In this document: positions 47,652 through 59,125 of the stretch, one piece after another
Position numbering within the stretch: position 1 is the stretch's first letter
Layout of the letters: each line of letters begins with the position of its first letter
Source: Bacillota bacterium
Lineage (GTDB): Bacteria > Bacillota > Clostridia > Christensenellales > Pumilibacteraceae
NCBI GenBank assembly: GCA_009780135.1
Contig: WRAP01000001.1
Span: 248,001-312,000, forward strand
Direction: 5' to 3'
DNA: 64,000 bases
The notes under the pieces: model-generated
The model's input: the letters and a program-made list of their open reading frames with translations, nothing else
Told to the model about the DNA's origin: nothing
Databases searched by the model: none
Position numbers and translations under genes: made by a program

Positions 47652-49310
47652 ATGAGTTTAGAAAAATTTCAAGGGATAGAAAATGCTCATAAAAGAGCGA
47701 TACTAAAAACTATGGGTCTAACAGATGATGACCTAAGTAAACCGCTTGTTGCAGTTGTAGCAACTAGCACTAATATGCCAAATGGGAATCATATCTATAG
47801 AATTATAGATAGCGTAAAAGCCGGAATTTTGGCTAAAGGTGGAGTGCCTGTAGTAATGAGTATACCTAGTTTTTGCGACGAATTTAGCTTAGGTAGCGAG
47901 GGTGCTAAATACGCACTTCCCTCTCGTGAATTGATTGCCGACAGCGTTGAAAGCATACTAATTAGCCATAGTTTTGACGGAGCTGTTTTTGTTCCTATTA
48001 ACGATACCGCATCTGCAGGTATGCTTCTTGGTAGCATTAGAGTAAATATTCCTAGCATTTTTGTATCAAGCGGTTGTATGGCAAGTAGCAGATTGAATGG
48101 CAAAAACGTTAATTTTAATAGTGTTTTAGAGGCTCAAGGAAAGGTTCGTTCTGGCGAAATGGATTTAAGCGAGGCATCAACAATCGAAAACACAGCTTGC
48201 TCTTTCTGTGGCTACAGCTGTACTAGCGGTGTTAATAATGCTATGGATTGTTTTATCGAGACGATTGGCATGGCTCTTAGCGGAAATGGTTCCATTCCTG
48301 CTGGTATGTCTGATAGGATTAGGCTAGCTAAGGATAGCGGTACCGCTTTAATGAAGCTAATTTCTAACGATATTACTCCTAGAATGATTATGACTAGAGA
48401 TGCGTTTTTGAATGCGATTACGGTTGATTTGAGTATTGGTACTAGCACAAGTACACTATTACATGTTTTAGCATTTATAGAAGAATGCGGAATTCAAAAA
48501 TTAGATTTAGAGGCGATTAGCAAAATGTCTACTAAAATTCCTAGTTTATTTGCACTATCACCTACTCAAGCCTACGATAATTTAGATTTTTATATGGCGG
48601 GTGGTGTTATGGCGGTTATGCGTGAATTAAATAAAAATGGATTGATTGTGAATACTATTACGGCTAGCAATAAACCTGTGTCTAGTGTTTTTGCTAGTGC
48701 TAAAATTGCTAATAGTAATGTCATTAAAACGATTGATAATGCTGTGTTCCCTACTAGCTCACTTGTTATTATGGATAAAGGTAACTTAGCGGATTATGCG
48801 GTTGTTAGAAAAGTTTTTGACGGCAAGTCTGCTACTCAGTTTGTTGGCAAAGCGAAAGTATTTAATTCAGAAGAAGATGCCGTTAATTCTATAAATGCGG
48901 GCAATATTAAAAAAGGCGATATTGTGGTTATACGCTATGAAGGGCCTAAAGGCGGACCCGGTATGCGTGAAATGATTGCTCCTATTGTAGCACTTGTTGG
49001 TCAAGGCTTACAAAATGATGTTGCCCTTATTACAGATGGCAGATTTGCATCTGGATTAAACGCATTAGCTGTTGATTGTATTGCTCCCGAGGCAATGGCT
49101 CACGGTAAAATTGCTTTAATCGAAGATGGCGATAAAATCACTATAGACTTAACTAAAGCTAAGTTAGATGTCGATATGAATGCCAAAGATGCCAAAATCA
49201 GAGAAAAAAAATTAAGGCTAAAAGACAGCAACCCAACAGGTTATCTACTACGCTATAAATATTTAGTAACAAGTAGCGACAAAGGTGCAACGCTGAAGAA
49301 GAAGTTTTAA
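47652..49310 (+). CDS. IlvD/Edd dehydratase family protein lacking key catalytic residues
   Basis: SLPSRELIADSVE-like, RVNIPSIFVS, VIRYEGPKGGPGMREM, ITDGRF, IALIEDGDKITID; CDK motif replaced by NDT. Confidence 0.9.
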   Translation: MSLEKFQGIENAHKRAILKTMGLTDDDLSKPLVAVVATSTNMPNGNHIYRIIDSVKAGILAKGGVPVVMSIPSFCDEFSLGSEGAKYALPSRELIADSVESILISHSFDGAVFVPINDTASAGMLLGSIRVNIPSIFVSSGCMASSRLNGKNVNFNSVLEAQGKVRSGEMDLSEASTIENTACSFCGYSCTSGVNNAMDCFIETIGMALSGNGSIPAGMSDRIRLAKDSGTALMKLISNDITPRMIMTRDAFLNAITVDLSIGTSTSTLLHVLAFIEECGIQKLDLEAISKMSTKIPSLFALSPTQAYDNLDFYMAGGVMAVMRELNKNGLIVNTITASNKPVSSVFASAKIANSNVIKTIDNAVFPTSSLVIMDKGNLADYAVVRKVFDGKSATQFVGKAKVFNSEEDAVNSINAGNIKKGDIVVIRYEGPKGGPGMREMIAPIVALVGQGLQNDVALITDGRFASGLNALAVDCIAPEAMAHGKIALIEDGDKITIDLTKAKLDVDMNAKDAKIREKKLRLKDSNPTGYLLRYKYLVTSSDKGATLKKKF

Positions 49311-49342
49311 TTGTTTATAGCCAAAAATACTATAACATCATT

Positions 49343-49783
49343 ATGAAAGAGCAAACATTAAAACAAATATATTCATTAAGCTATGACAGGCGAAAAAGTG
49401 CTCCAGATTGGTACAATAAGTTAATTAAAAAAACTTATAATCAAATAGAATCGTTTGAAGTTGCAAAAATGCTTATTCATGATATTCTACCAGAACTAGC
49501 AATAGAAAAAATAATAGATTATTTTATTATAAATCCTTTTGATGGTTACTGGATTGATGGCGATTATTTGAAACTCTTTGTCGAAAAAAGCGAGATGTTT
49601 TTTGCAAGTAAAAATCCTGCTTTATCACAAATGCTAGATATTATAGAAAATATGGACAGCAAAACAGCTCAATCAAAAGAACAATGGGGATATGATTACG
49701 ATTGTGATGAAGAGGGCTGTCAAGAGTTTTTGAAAATGCTTTTAAAAGCAAAAGAAATTATATCTCAACACAAAATAAATTAA
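49343..49783 (+). CDS. hypothetical protein (146 aa, acidic C-terminus)
   Basis: Open reading frame with nearby -10 box TATAAC. Confidence 0.6.
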   Translation: MKEQTLKQIYSLSYDRRKSAPDWYNKLIKKTYNQIESFEVAKMLIHDILPELAIEKIIDYFIINPFDGYWIDGDYLKLFVEKSEMFFASKNPALSQMLDIIENMDSKTAQSKEQWGYDYDCDEEGCQEFLKMLLKAKEIISQHKIN

Positions 49784-49821
49784 TAACATATAGTTAAAGC
49801 CTTATTTTACATAAAACACAA

Positions 49822-50133
49822 ATGCAAACACTTGTTATAATTCAAATATTTATAGATTTGCTCATAAAACGCAAGGTTACTAGAAGCTACCTTAGCGAAA
49901 AATATGAGATGTCTACCCGCACTATTACTCGGTATGTAGATGTCTTATCTCAAGCGGGTGTGCCGATAGAATCTATTACAGGCTTAGGTGGTGGTTATGT
50001 ATTGCCAAGTAATTATAAGCTAGAAAGACAACTGTTTTCTAAAGAGGAATTAGTACGAATCCGCTCTACCCTATCTCAAACTTCTGCCGAATTCGCCGAT
50101 GACCTCAATGAAAAGATTTTAGAAAAGCTATAA
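49822..50133 (+). CDS. stand-alone HTH (HTH_11/YafY N-terminal-like) regulator without WYL domain
   Basis: VTRSYLSEKYEMSTRTITRYVDVLSQAGVPIESITGLGGGYVLP. Confidence 0.82.
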   Translation: MQTLVIIQIFIDLLIKRKVTRSYLSEKYEMSTRTITRYVDVLSQAGVPIESITGLGGGYVLPSNYKLERQLFSKEELVRIRSTLSQTSAEFADDLNEKILEKL

Positions 50134-50146
50134 TAAGAGCCACCGT

Positions 50147-50186
50147 AAAATGCTCTAGTGAAAAATCACTAGAGCATTTTAATAAA
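50147..50186. terminator. bidirectional terminator between HTH gene and dus
   Basis: AAAATGCTCTAGTGA-AAAA-TCACTAGAGCATTTT, 15-bp perfect stem. Confidence 0.88.
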
Positions 50187-51129
50187 TCCCAATACTTTCT
50201 ATAGCATTTTTAATTTCCATCAAACTGTTTGCTCTTAAAATTTGTAGTTTTGTTTGCTTTGTAGCATCAATATTTCTTAAATAATATGCGAAATGCTTGC
50301 GAAGTTTATGAACAATAAACTGCTCGTTTTCATAATATTCTTTAGAGTATTCTATATGGCGAAGAATAATATTCTGCAAATTTCTCGCAGTATGTGTTGT
50401 AGAGTTAGCAAGTTGATTAAAAATCTCTGGATTACTTAAAGCATTTCGGCCTATCATAAGCCCTGCTATCGGATAAATATTTAATCGCTCTAATGCGTTA
50501 TCCTCACTAACATCTCCATTGCCTAAGATAGGGATTTTCATTTTGCTAGCAATCTTCCCTATTGATTCCCAATCGGCAACACCTGTATATAATTGCTTTG
50601 CAGTTCTGCCGTGTACGGTTATTGCACTTACTCCCGCTTCTTCTAAGCTTTTACAGAAATCTAACGCTCCCATATTGTCATCTATTCCCAACCTAACTTT
50701 TGCGGTTGTTATTACACCACTTTTTACTAGTGTCGAAACTATAGCAGATGCTCGCGTTCTATCAGACATAAGAGCTGAACCATCGCCATTTTTTGTGATT
50801 TTCGGCATAGGACAACCCATATTTATATCTACAATATCAAACTTTTCTAGCAATCCATCGCCCGCAACTCTAGCAAAATCATCAGGATTACTACCAAAAA
50901 GCTGTACACAAGACGGCGATTCAATATCATGTATTGCCATTAAGTTATTAGTTTTTACATTATTATAAATTAGCCCCTTAACCGAAACCATTTCAGAAGG
51001 AGCTAATCCACAACCGCATTCAAACGCAATTCGCCTAAACGGTAAATCTGTATATCCTGCCATCGGCGCTAAAATCAAATTGTTCTTTAAGGCAATATTG
51101 CCTATTTTTATTGGCTTAAGTAGTGACAT
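50179..51129 (-). CDS. dusB: tRNA-dihydrouridine synthase (DusB-like)
   Basis: LILAPMAGYTDLPFRRIAFECG, VQLFGSNPDDFA, DINMGCPMPKITKNGDGSALM, TVHGRTAKQLYTG. Confidence 0.94.
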   Translation of the reverse strand: MSLLKPIKIGNIALKNNLILAPMAGYTDLPFRRIAFECGCGLAPSEMVSVKGLIYNNVKTNNLMAIHDIESPSCVQLFGSNPDDFARVAGDGLLEKFDIVDINMGCPMPKITKNGDGSALMSDRTRASAIVSTLVKSGVITTAKVRLGIDDNMGALDFCKSLEEAGVSAITVHGRTAKQLYTGVADWESIGKIASKMKIPILGNGDVSEDNALERLNIYPIAGLMIGRNALSNPEIFNQLANSTTHTARNLQNIILRHIEYSKEYYENEQFIVHKLRKHFAYYLRNIDATKQTKLQILRANSLMEIKNAIESIGIY

Positions 51130-51155
51130 TTGTTAATCCTGTTAGACATAGTGGG

Positions 51156-53132
<1,977 letters not shown>

Positions 53133-53151
53133 TCAGTAACCCTAATTATTA

Positions 53152-53571
53152 TCAACCTTTTTGTTTATAATAAAACATTTCGGGATCATTTTCGTCTAAT
53201 CCATCAAGTGTACCCGAATGAGTAAAACTCATTTTAATAAGCAAGCTACGCATAGGACCATTTGATTGATTTGTTGAAGTAAAAAGTTTTTCGGTTTTGC
53301 ACATTTTTATTATCAAACTGACTGCTTTTTCGCCTATGCCTTGCTTTCTAAAACTTTCTTTGATTTCAATTATACTAAGCCAACCATGCCCAAAAAAGGA
53401 ATAGTTAAAAACAGTAAAGCCTATTACTTCTTCTCCGCTTAAAATTAAATAGCAATTATTCTTTTCGATTGCTTCTTCCCATTGCATAATTCTTTTAAGT
53501 TCATCAATTTCTACAACAACTTCAAGATCGATTTTTGTTGCTAGTTTTAAGTTGATATTATTTTTTATCAT
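53152..53571 (-). CDS. GNAT family N-acetyltransferase
   Basis: GHGWLSIIEIKESFRKQGIGEKAVSLII (R/QxxGxG/A). Confidence 0.85.
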   Translation of the reverse strand: MIKNNINLKLATKIDLEVVVEIDELKRIMQWEEAIEKNNCYLILSGEEVIGFTVFNYSFFGHGWLSIIEIKESFRKQGIGEKAVSLIIKMCKTEKLFTSTNQSNGPMRSLLIKMSFTHSGTLDGLDENDPEMFYYKQKG

Positions 53572-53583
53572 TAGTTGCTAGTT

Positions 53584-54285
53584 TTAAGGCACTAAATTTA
53601 GCGAACGGTTAAAAATATCTGTATTTAAAAATACATCTGGAACTCGGCCGATTATTGTGCTTTCGGTTATAGGTACTTGGATGTTGTTTCTTACAACGCT
53701 TTGAAGTCCTGGCATAATTAGGGTAACCTCTGCCATTAGGTTAAGAGTTATACGATGTAGCGTTTGATTGATGCCAGCAGAAATGAATTCTGAATGCAAA
53801 TTAGACGCCATAATCCCTACCGATAAAACCCGAAGCTGAATATCAGGTCCATATCCAGCTAGAATTGCTGCACCAAAAAACGCACCTAACGGGACGGTAA
53901 TCCCGCTTTCTTCAATATAAGTGAGATTTTTATGAGCTAATTCTACGGCATTTCTTGTGAGTGCGTGAATCAGCATTGTGTTTGCTTGCAAAAGTAAAAT
54001 ATTGCCATCATTATCTCTAGTGATATCAACAAAATCTTTATGAGAAAATTCTGCTGTAAATGTATTTTGTGCTGCATCCTCTACAGCAAGCACAGCTAGA
54101 GCCCGAATGCGTTGTTCGCTAACAAGTCTAACTGTTGGTACCGCAAAAACAAAGTATTGCACTAAAAGTAGCGTGATTATAGCCATAACTATACTTAACG
54201 AGATAATTATTCGCTTTCTTTTGCGGTATTTCTTTGATTTTTCAGGACGGTTTTTACATCTATTGTACGGCACACAATATTCCAT
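53584..54285 (-). CDS. yunB: sporulation protein YunB
   Basis: N-terminal TM, RIRALAVLAVEDAAQNTF, ITVPLGAFFGAAILAGYGPDIQLRVLSVG. Confidence 0.88.
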   Translation of the reverse strand: MEYCVPYNRCKNRPEKSKKYRKRKRIIISLSIVMAIITLLLVQYFVFAVPTVRLVSEQRIRALAVLAVEDAAQNTFTAEFSHKDFVDITRDNDGNILLLQANTMLIHALTRNAVELAHKNLTYIEESGITVPLGAFFGAAILAGYGPDIQLRVLSVGIMASNLHSEFISAGINQTLHRITLNLMAEVTLIMPGLQSVVRNNIQVPITESTIIGRVPDVFLNTDIFNRSLNLVP

Positions 54286-54316
54286 ACACAGTATATATGC
54301 GGTGTAGCGGAATATG

Positions 54317-55735
54317 TTACTGTAAATTTAATGAGATGCTATATGTTATTTTTGTATTATTGCAAACTTTAATATGATCGGAAATTTCAATGCCGATAAT
54401 TGCAAGAATTTGATTGTCGGAACATAGGTAAATTAAACTCTCTCTTTGCAAGCGAGGGATTTTTTTATCGGTTAAATAGTCACTAAGGGATTTGGTTTTA
54501 CCGCCGAAAGGCTTAAAAACATCGCTGTTTTTTCTATGGCGAAATATTGCAGTTGTCGGTATTTTATCGAAGTCGAAGTATAGCTTGCGGTTATAGTTGA
54601 TGTTTCCAGAGGCGTTTTTGTTTATTATGTCTGGTAGGAGTAACGAGATTTGCTCGATTTTTATAGTTTTTTCACTAAGTTTTATTAAATGTGGGCCTTC
54701 AACAAATACGCTCCTATGAAATGGGATTTCAACAATACCATCATTTTTATTAGGTGGGGATGACAGGTTGTTGCCACTACAATTTTGTTTTTTCAAAATT
54801 ACTATATGAGTATATTCTCTTGTTGCTATTAGGCTGTTTGGTAGGCTTATACTAGCACCATTTCGTTTATTTTTTAGTGCTATTATATCTTCTATATTTA
54901 CTCGACTGAAGTTTATTTTTTTATTGATTTTTTCTAATGCAGATAAAATATATCTATCAGGAAATTCGCTTTTTAGTGCTGATAATTCAATTTTTACTTT
55001 GTTATCGCCTATTATTATTTTACTTTCGTCTAATTTAATTGCGTTTAGAGTTTTTTGCACTTCGTTGCTTAATTGCAATATTGACTTTTCTAGTTGCGGA
55101 TAAGCTTGTTTTAATTTAGAAATAATCTCTTGCCTAATAAAATTGCGAGTATATTTTGTATCACTGTTTGTTTCGTCTGTTACAAATGGAGTTTTGTTTT
55201 CATAAACATACTGCTCTATTTCTTTCCTGCTGACCTTTATAAGCGGACGCACAATATAGTTGTCTGTTATTATTGCACCCATACCGACAATGCCATTTAG
55301 TCCGCTACCTCTAAATAAGTGCATCAAAATTGATTCAACATTATCGCTTGCGTGGTGAGCCAGCAATATCCTATCACACACACCTCGTGAAATTAAGTCG
55401 TTAAATATATCTTTTCGAGCATTTCTAGCAGATGTTTCGATGCTTAATTTTTGTTTTTTAGCTAACAAGGGAATATCTATTGCATAAGGCAAGAACTCAA
55501 TAGCACTATCTTTACAAAACTTTTCCACAAATGCTAAATCGCTCTTAGAGCTTTCCCCTCTTATGCCGTGATCTATGCTAATAACAGCCAACTTATTATC
55601 GCTAATTTTACAATAATCAATACAAAGCAAGAGCATGCACATTGAGTCCATGCCCCCGCTTACCGCAAGTGCTAATTTTTCGCGACTTTTGATACTGGCA
55701 GTCAATACACTATTAAATTTTGCTTGAATAGACAT
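54317..55735 (-). CDS. tilS: tRNA(Ile)-lysidine synthase
   Basis: LALAVSGGMDSMCML, ISIDHGIRGESSKSD, LLAHHASDNVESILMHLFRGSGLNGIVGM; ATG 55735 preferred. Confidence 0.94.
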   Translation of the reverse strand: MSIQAKFNSVLTASIKSREKLALAVSGGMDSMCMLLLCIDYCKISDNKLAVISIDHGIRGESSKSDLAFVEKFCKDSAIEFLPYAIDIPLLAKKQKLSIETSARNARKDIFNDLISRGVCDRILLAHHASDNVESILMHLFRGSGLNGIVGMGAIITDNYIVRPLIKVSRKEIEQYVYENKTPFVTDETNSDTKYTRNFIRQEIISKLKQAYPQLEKSILQLSNEVQKTLNAIKLDESKIIIGDNKVKIELSALKSEFPDRYILSALEKINKKINFSRVNIEDIIALKNKRNGASISLPNSLIATREYTHIVILKKQNCSGNNLSSPPNKNDGIVEIPFHRSVFVEGPHLIKLSEKTIKIEQISLLLPDIINKNASGNINYNRKLYFDFDKIPTTAIFRHRKNSDVFKPFGGKTKSLSDYLTDKKIPRLQRESLIYLCSDNQILAIIGIEISDHIKVCNNTKITYSISLNLQ

Positions 55736-55782
55736 TGTTTTTTGCTTATTATGCCTAATAGAGTGTGCAAAACACACCTCTT

Positions 55783-56373
55783 TTACCTAGTTTCTTTTAT
55801 GCGCTGTTCCAACATAGCTTTTTCTTCGGTTTTGATTTTACCAATATAGTTTAGGAATAAATCAGCTTGCTTTTGGCTCATAACTACTTTATTTGGATTT
55901 TTCTTTAGAAGTTCAATAAATACTTTTTCTAGAATTTTTTTGATTGCTTGACCATAATGAATTCGAGTATTTTTTGTTAAACCTTTAAAAATCTCGTCAG
56001 CTTGAGGTAATTTCCCCGCAACAATTAAATCTACAATAATTTGCAAGGCTTTCTCGTCATTTGCTTCTTTTGCGTGCTGGTAAACGCTACGACGAATACT
56101 AGCGTTGTCGTTTATGGTTTTAATACATTTTATACTGGCTTTAGCATAGAATTGATTAAAAAAATCAAAGCCGATAGCGGTAGCAAATTTTTCATCCTTT
56201 ATTAGTTTTTCTTCTTTTGAGTTTGATAGATATTCCCAAAGGTCAACCGCTAAGGCATAATCAAAATCTAAAAACTTCTTTAGCGACTTACTAAAGCTAG
56301 ATTTGTCGTTTACGATGTCTATTTTGCTAAACTCCTCAAAGAGTTCTAAAAATTTAATTTCTTTTGAGTTCAT
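55783..56373 (-). CDS. hypothetical helical protein (196 aa)
   Basis: ORF with SD aaggag. Confidence 0.7.
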   Translation of the reverse strand: MNSKEIKFLELFEEFSKIDIVNDKSSFSKSLKKFLDFDYALAVDLWEYLSNSKEEKLIKDEKFATAIGFDFFNQFYAKASIKCIKTINDNASIRRSVYQHAKEANDEKALQIIVDLIVAGKLPQADEIFKGLTKNTRIHYGQAIKKILEKVFIELLKKNPNKVVMSQKQADLFLNYIGKIKTEEKAMLEQRIKETR

Positions 56374-56458
56374 ATGTAAAATCTCCTTTTTATTTAGGTT
56401 TGAGCGACACTCTATTGTCCCTATGCAGTTGAGCAGTATGTGAATTTCTGTTATATTT

Positions 56459-57274
56459 TTACAATTTAACCTTTAACGAATTTAGATTTGTAATCTTATT
56501 GTATTTTGTATCACCACATCTATTTAAAAACTCTATGGCCAAAGCTAAATGTGAAACCGAACCTGTGCTTTTAGGGTCAAACTGCATAATGGGAAGTCCA
56601 AAACTTGGTGCTTCGCCCAGCCTAATATTTCGAGGAATTCTTGTATTAAAGACTTTTGCTCCAAAAAATCTAATAACCTCGTCTGCTACCGAATTAGCCA
56701 AATTACTTCTAGCATCAAACAATGTAAATAAAACTCCCTCAACCTCTAATTGCTGATTAAGATGCTGTTTAGCTAGCTTTATGGTATTCATAAGCTGACT
56801 AAGTCCCTCAAGCGCAAAAAATTCTCCCGGTATCGGTATAAGTACCGAATCGGCCGCAGTAAGTGCATTAACGGTAAGTAACCCTAGTGACGGCGGGCAA
56901 TCTATAAATATGTAATCAAAATGATTGCGCATAGGGGTTAAAATTGTACGCAAAATTTTCTCCCTATTAGGCAGATTAACCATCTCAGATTCTAACCCCG
57001 CCATAGTAATATGGCTAGGTAGCACTGCAAGATTTTTAACTGTAGTCGGCACTACTACATCACTAGCCTCGGCATCGCCTACAATAGCATCGTAGATAGA
57101 TGCTTCTAATTTATTTTTTTCTACCCCTAAGCCACTGGAGGTATTGCCCTGCGGGTCTATATCAACAAGCAAAACTCTCCTACCCATAAGTGCAACAAAT
57201 GCGGCAAGATTAACGCTTGTAGTGGTCTTACCCACTCCTCCCTTTTGATTGGCAACGGCAATAATTTTTGACAT
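56459..57274 (-). CDS. parA: ParA/Soj family chromosome-partitioning ATPase
   Basis: IAVANQKGGVGKTTTSVNLAA, VLLVDIDPQGNTSSGLG, YIFIDCPPSLGLLTVNAL. Confidence 0.95.
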   Translation of the reverse strand: MSKIIAVANQKGGVGKTTTSVNLAAFVALMGRRVLLVDIDPQGNTSSGLGVEKNKLEASIYDAIVGDAEASDVVVPTTVKNLAVLPSHITMAGLESEMVNLPNREKILRTILTPMRNHFDYIFIDCPPSLGLLTVNALTAADSVLIPIPGEFFALEGLSQLMNTIKLAKQHLNQQLEVEGVLFTLFDARSNLANSVADEVIRFFGAKVFNTRIPRNIRLGEAPSFGLPIMQFDPKSTGSVSHLALAIEFLNRCGDTKYNKITNLNSLKVKL

Positions 57275-57338
57275 CTATACTATTTTAACATATCAATTTA
57301 GGCTTGTAAACAGTTTGAAAAGAGGATTTTAATATCTT

Positions 57339-57452
57339 TTAGTCCAACCACAACTCCTCTATGTCATTGTCAACCAACTTAAATGCCTCATCATAATCAT
57401 AATAGTCTTCTTTTTCTATTGCTCCAGCGGATAACCCCTGCAAACATTCGTT
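57339..57452 (-). pseudogene. fragment of a peptidase E (S51)/GATase-like gene
   Basis: Start-less frame NECLQGLSAGAIEKEDYYDYDEAFKLVDNDIEELWLD*; GxSxG elbow. Confidence 0.4.
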
Positions 57453-57563
57453 TCATTTCTAACGATGATAATGGGATACAATGATCATTTTTGCAAATAA
57501 AAAAACAGAAATAGATATGGATACTGCATAACTTGTACAATTAAATCATACTTATAAAAAGAT

Positions 57564-58187
57564 ATGATGAATAAAATTTGGTTGATAATGTTGATTTCGG
57601 GTATTTCGACATTGATTTTTATAAACCCTAGTCAAGTGCTTGAGGCAGTTACGCAGGGAGCGTTAGATAGCGTAAACTTATCTATGCGATTAGTAGCACT
57701 ATATGCTTTTTGGCTAGGGTTTTTTGCATTATTAGAAAAAACAGGTGTTGCAGGCAAGTTGGCTAAAGGCTTAAGGCCACTTGTGGGGTTTTTATTTCCT
57801 AAAGCCGAGGACGAATCTAATAAATTTGTAACTATGAATATGAGCGCTAACATTTTGGGACTCGGTAATGCAGCCACTCCTATGGCAATTAGAGCGATAA
57901 ATAGCATGGACGACGGTAGCGGTAAAGCTACACTTAATATGATCATGCTAGTTGTAATATCATCTACATCGTTACAAATTTTGCCTAGTACTGTTATAGG
58001 GCTAAGGGCAACTCACGGCTCGGCTGCTCCTGCGGATTTTTTAGTGGCGAGCATTATAGCGACATTGGTTTCGACCTTTATCGGCATTTGTTTAGTTAAA
58101 ACTTACGGAATGATTGGAAATCGACTTAAAGGTAGAAAAGCAAAAAAGAAAGCACTAGGTAGCTTACCGTTGATGATTAGGGAATAA
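57564..58187 (+). CDS. spmA: spore maturation protein A
   Basis: MMNKIWLIMLISGI...LYAFWLGFFALLEKTGVAGKLAKGLRPL...NMSANILGLGNAATPMAIRAI. Confidence 0.94.
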   Translation: MMNKIWLIMLISGISTLIFINPSQVLEAVTQGALDSVNLSMRLVALYAFWLGFFALLEKTGVAGKLAKGLRPLVGFLFPKAEDESNKFVTMNMSANILGLGNAATPMAIRAINSMDDGSGKATLNMIMLVVISSTSLQILPSTVIGLRATHGSAAPADFLVASIIATLVSTFIGICLVKTYGMIGNRLKGRKAKKKALGSLPLMIRE

Positions 58188-58210
58188 TGATTTTTCTGTA
58201 TATTTTAAAT

Positions 58211-58299
58211 TGTAGGGATAACACTCTATTGCCCGTATCTAATAAAAGAATTTCCTTTTTTTTCTAAGGCTTGGGTAACTAATAGTACGCACCCCTACA
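58211..58299. repeat. 89-bp MITE-like element with TGTAGGG...CCCTACA ends
   Basis: Imperfect inverted repeat arms; shares ACACTCTATTGYCC and CAGTTGAGCA blocks with 56407-56435. Confidence 0.5.
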
Positions 58300-58339
58300 G
58301 TTGAGCAATCTTTAAGCACTTTATTTTAGCCCTCACACT

Positions 58340-58864
58340 ATGTCTATTATAACTCGCATAACTACATATATTATACCAGTAATATTTTTGACTATACTGA
58401 TACTTAGCTTTGTACGCAAACAAAACGGTTACAATGCTTTTTTGGATGGTTCAAAGTCTGCTATAAACTTAATGGTAGGAGTATTCCCCTATCTACTTAC
58501 TATAATGATTGCTATTCAGGTTTATAGAGTTAGCGGAGTGTCTAGTGTAATAGCTAACTTTATATCGCCAGCTATGAATTTAGTTGGAATTCCCGTAGAA
58601 TTATCGGAGCTTATGTTGATTCGCCCTTTTTCCGGCTCTGCTGCGCTTGGTCTATTAGAAAATATTTTTGCCACTTATGGTCCCGATAGTCATATCGGGA
58701 GAAGCGCCTCGGTAATTTACGGCTCTAGCGAAACCATATTCTATATTGCTACAATTTACTTTTCGCAAAGCAAAGTAAAGCGCCTAGGACCTGCGATTCC
58801 ATTTGCACTTATCTCCACCTTTATCGGCTGTGTTATCGGAATATTTGTATTACAGTTTATATAA
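58340..58864 (+). CDS. spmB: spore maturation protein B
   Basis: YNAFLDGSKSAINLMVGVFPYLLTIMIAI, MLIRPFSGSAALG, SSETIFYIATIYF. Confidence 0.94.
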   Translation: MSIITRITTYIIPVIFLTILILSFVRKQNGYNAFLDGSKSAINLMVGVFPYLLTIMIAIQVYRVSGVSSVIANFISPAMNLVGIPVELSELMLIRPFSGSAALGLLENIFATYGPDSHIGRSASVIYGSSETIFYIATIYFSQSKVKRLGPAIPFALISTFIGCVIGIFVLQFI

Positions 58865-58867
58865 TGC

Positions 58868-59125
58868 TTATCCTTCACCCACTATCATTTTACCTGGGTC
58901 AATTAGTCTATTTGTGATAACCGTTATATTAAAATGATACTTGCCATCGTCGGCAATCTCTAAAACTAACTTAACATTACCTTGCTCTAAAATCATATAG
59001 TTAGCAAGCAATGCCTTAATATCACTATTAAGAACAGCCAAAAGTGTATCTAATCCTTCAATTCTGTCAGACAGAACAAGGCTTTTTAGTCGATTTTTTA
59101 TATTCTCTCGCTGTGTCACTAGCAT
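58868..59125 (-). CDS. minE: cell division topological specificity factor MinE
   Basis: Small ORF overlapping minD stop by 1 nt; C-terminal VKLVLEIADDGKYHFNITV; MinE-like layout. Confidence 0.8.
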   Translation of the reverse strand: MLVTQRENIKNRLKSLVLSDRIEGLDTLLAVLNSDIKALLANYMILEQGNVKLVLEIADDGKYHFNITVITNRLIDPGKMIVGEG

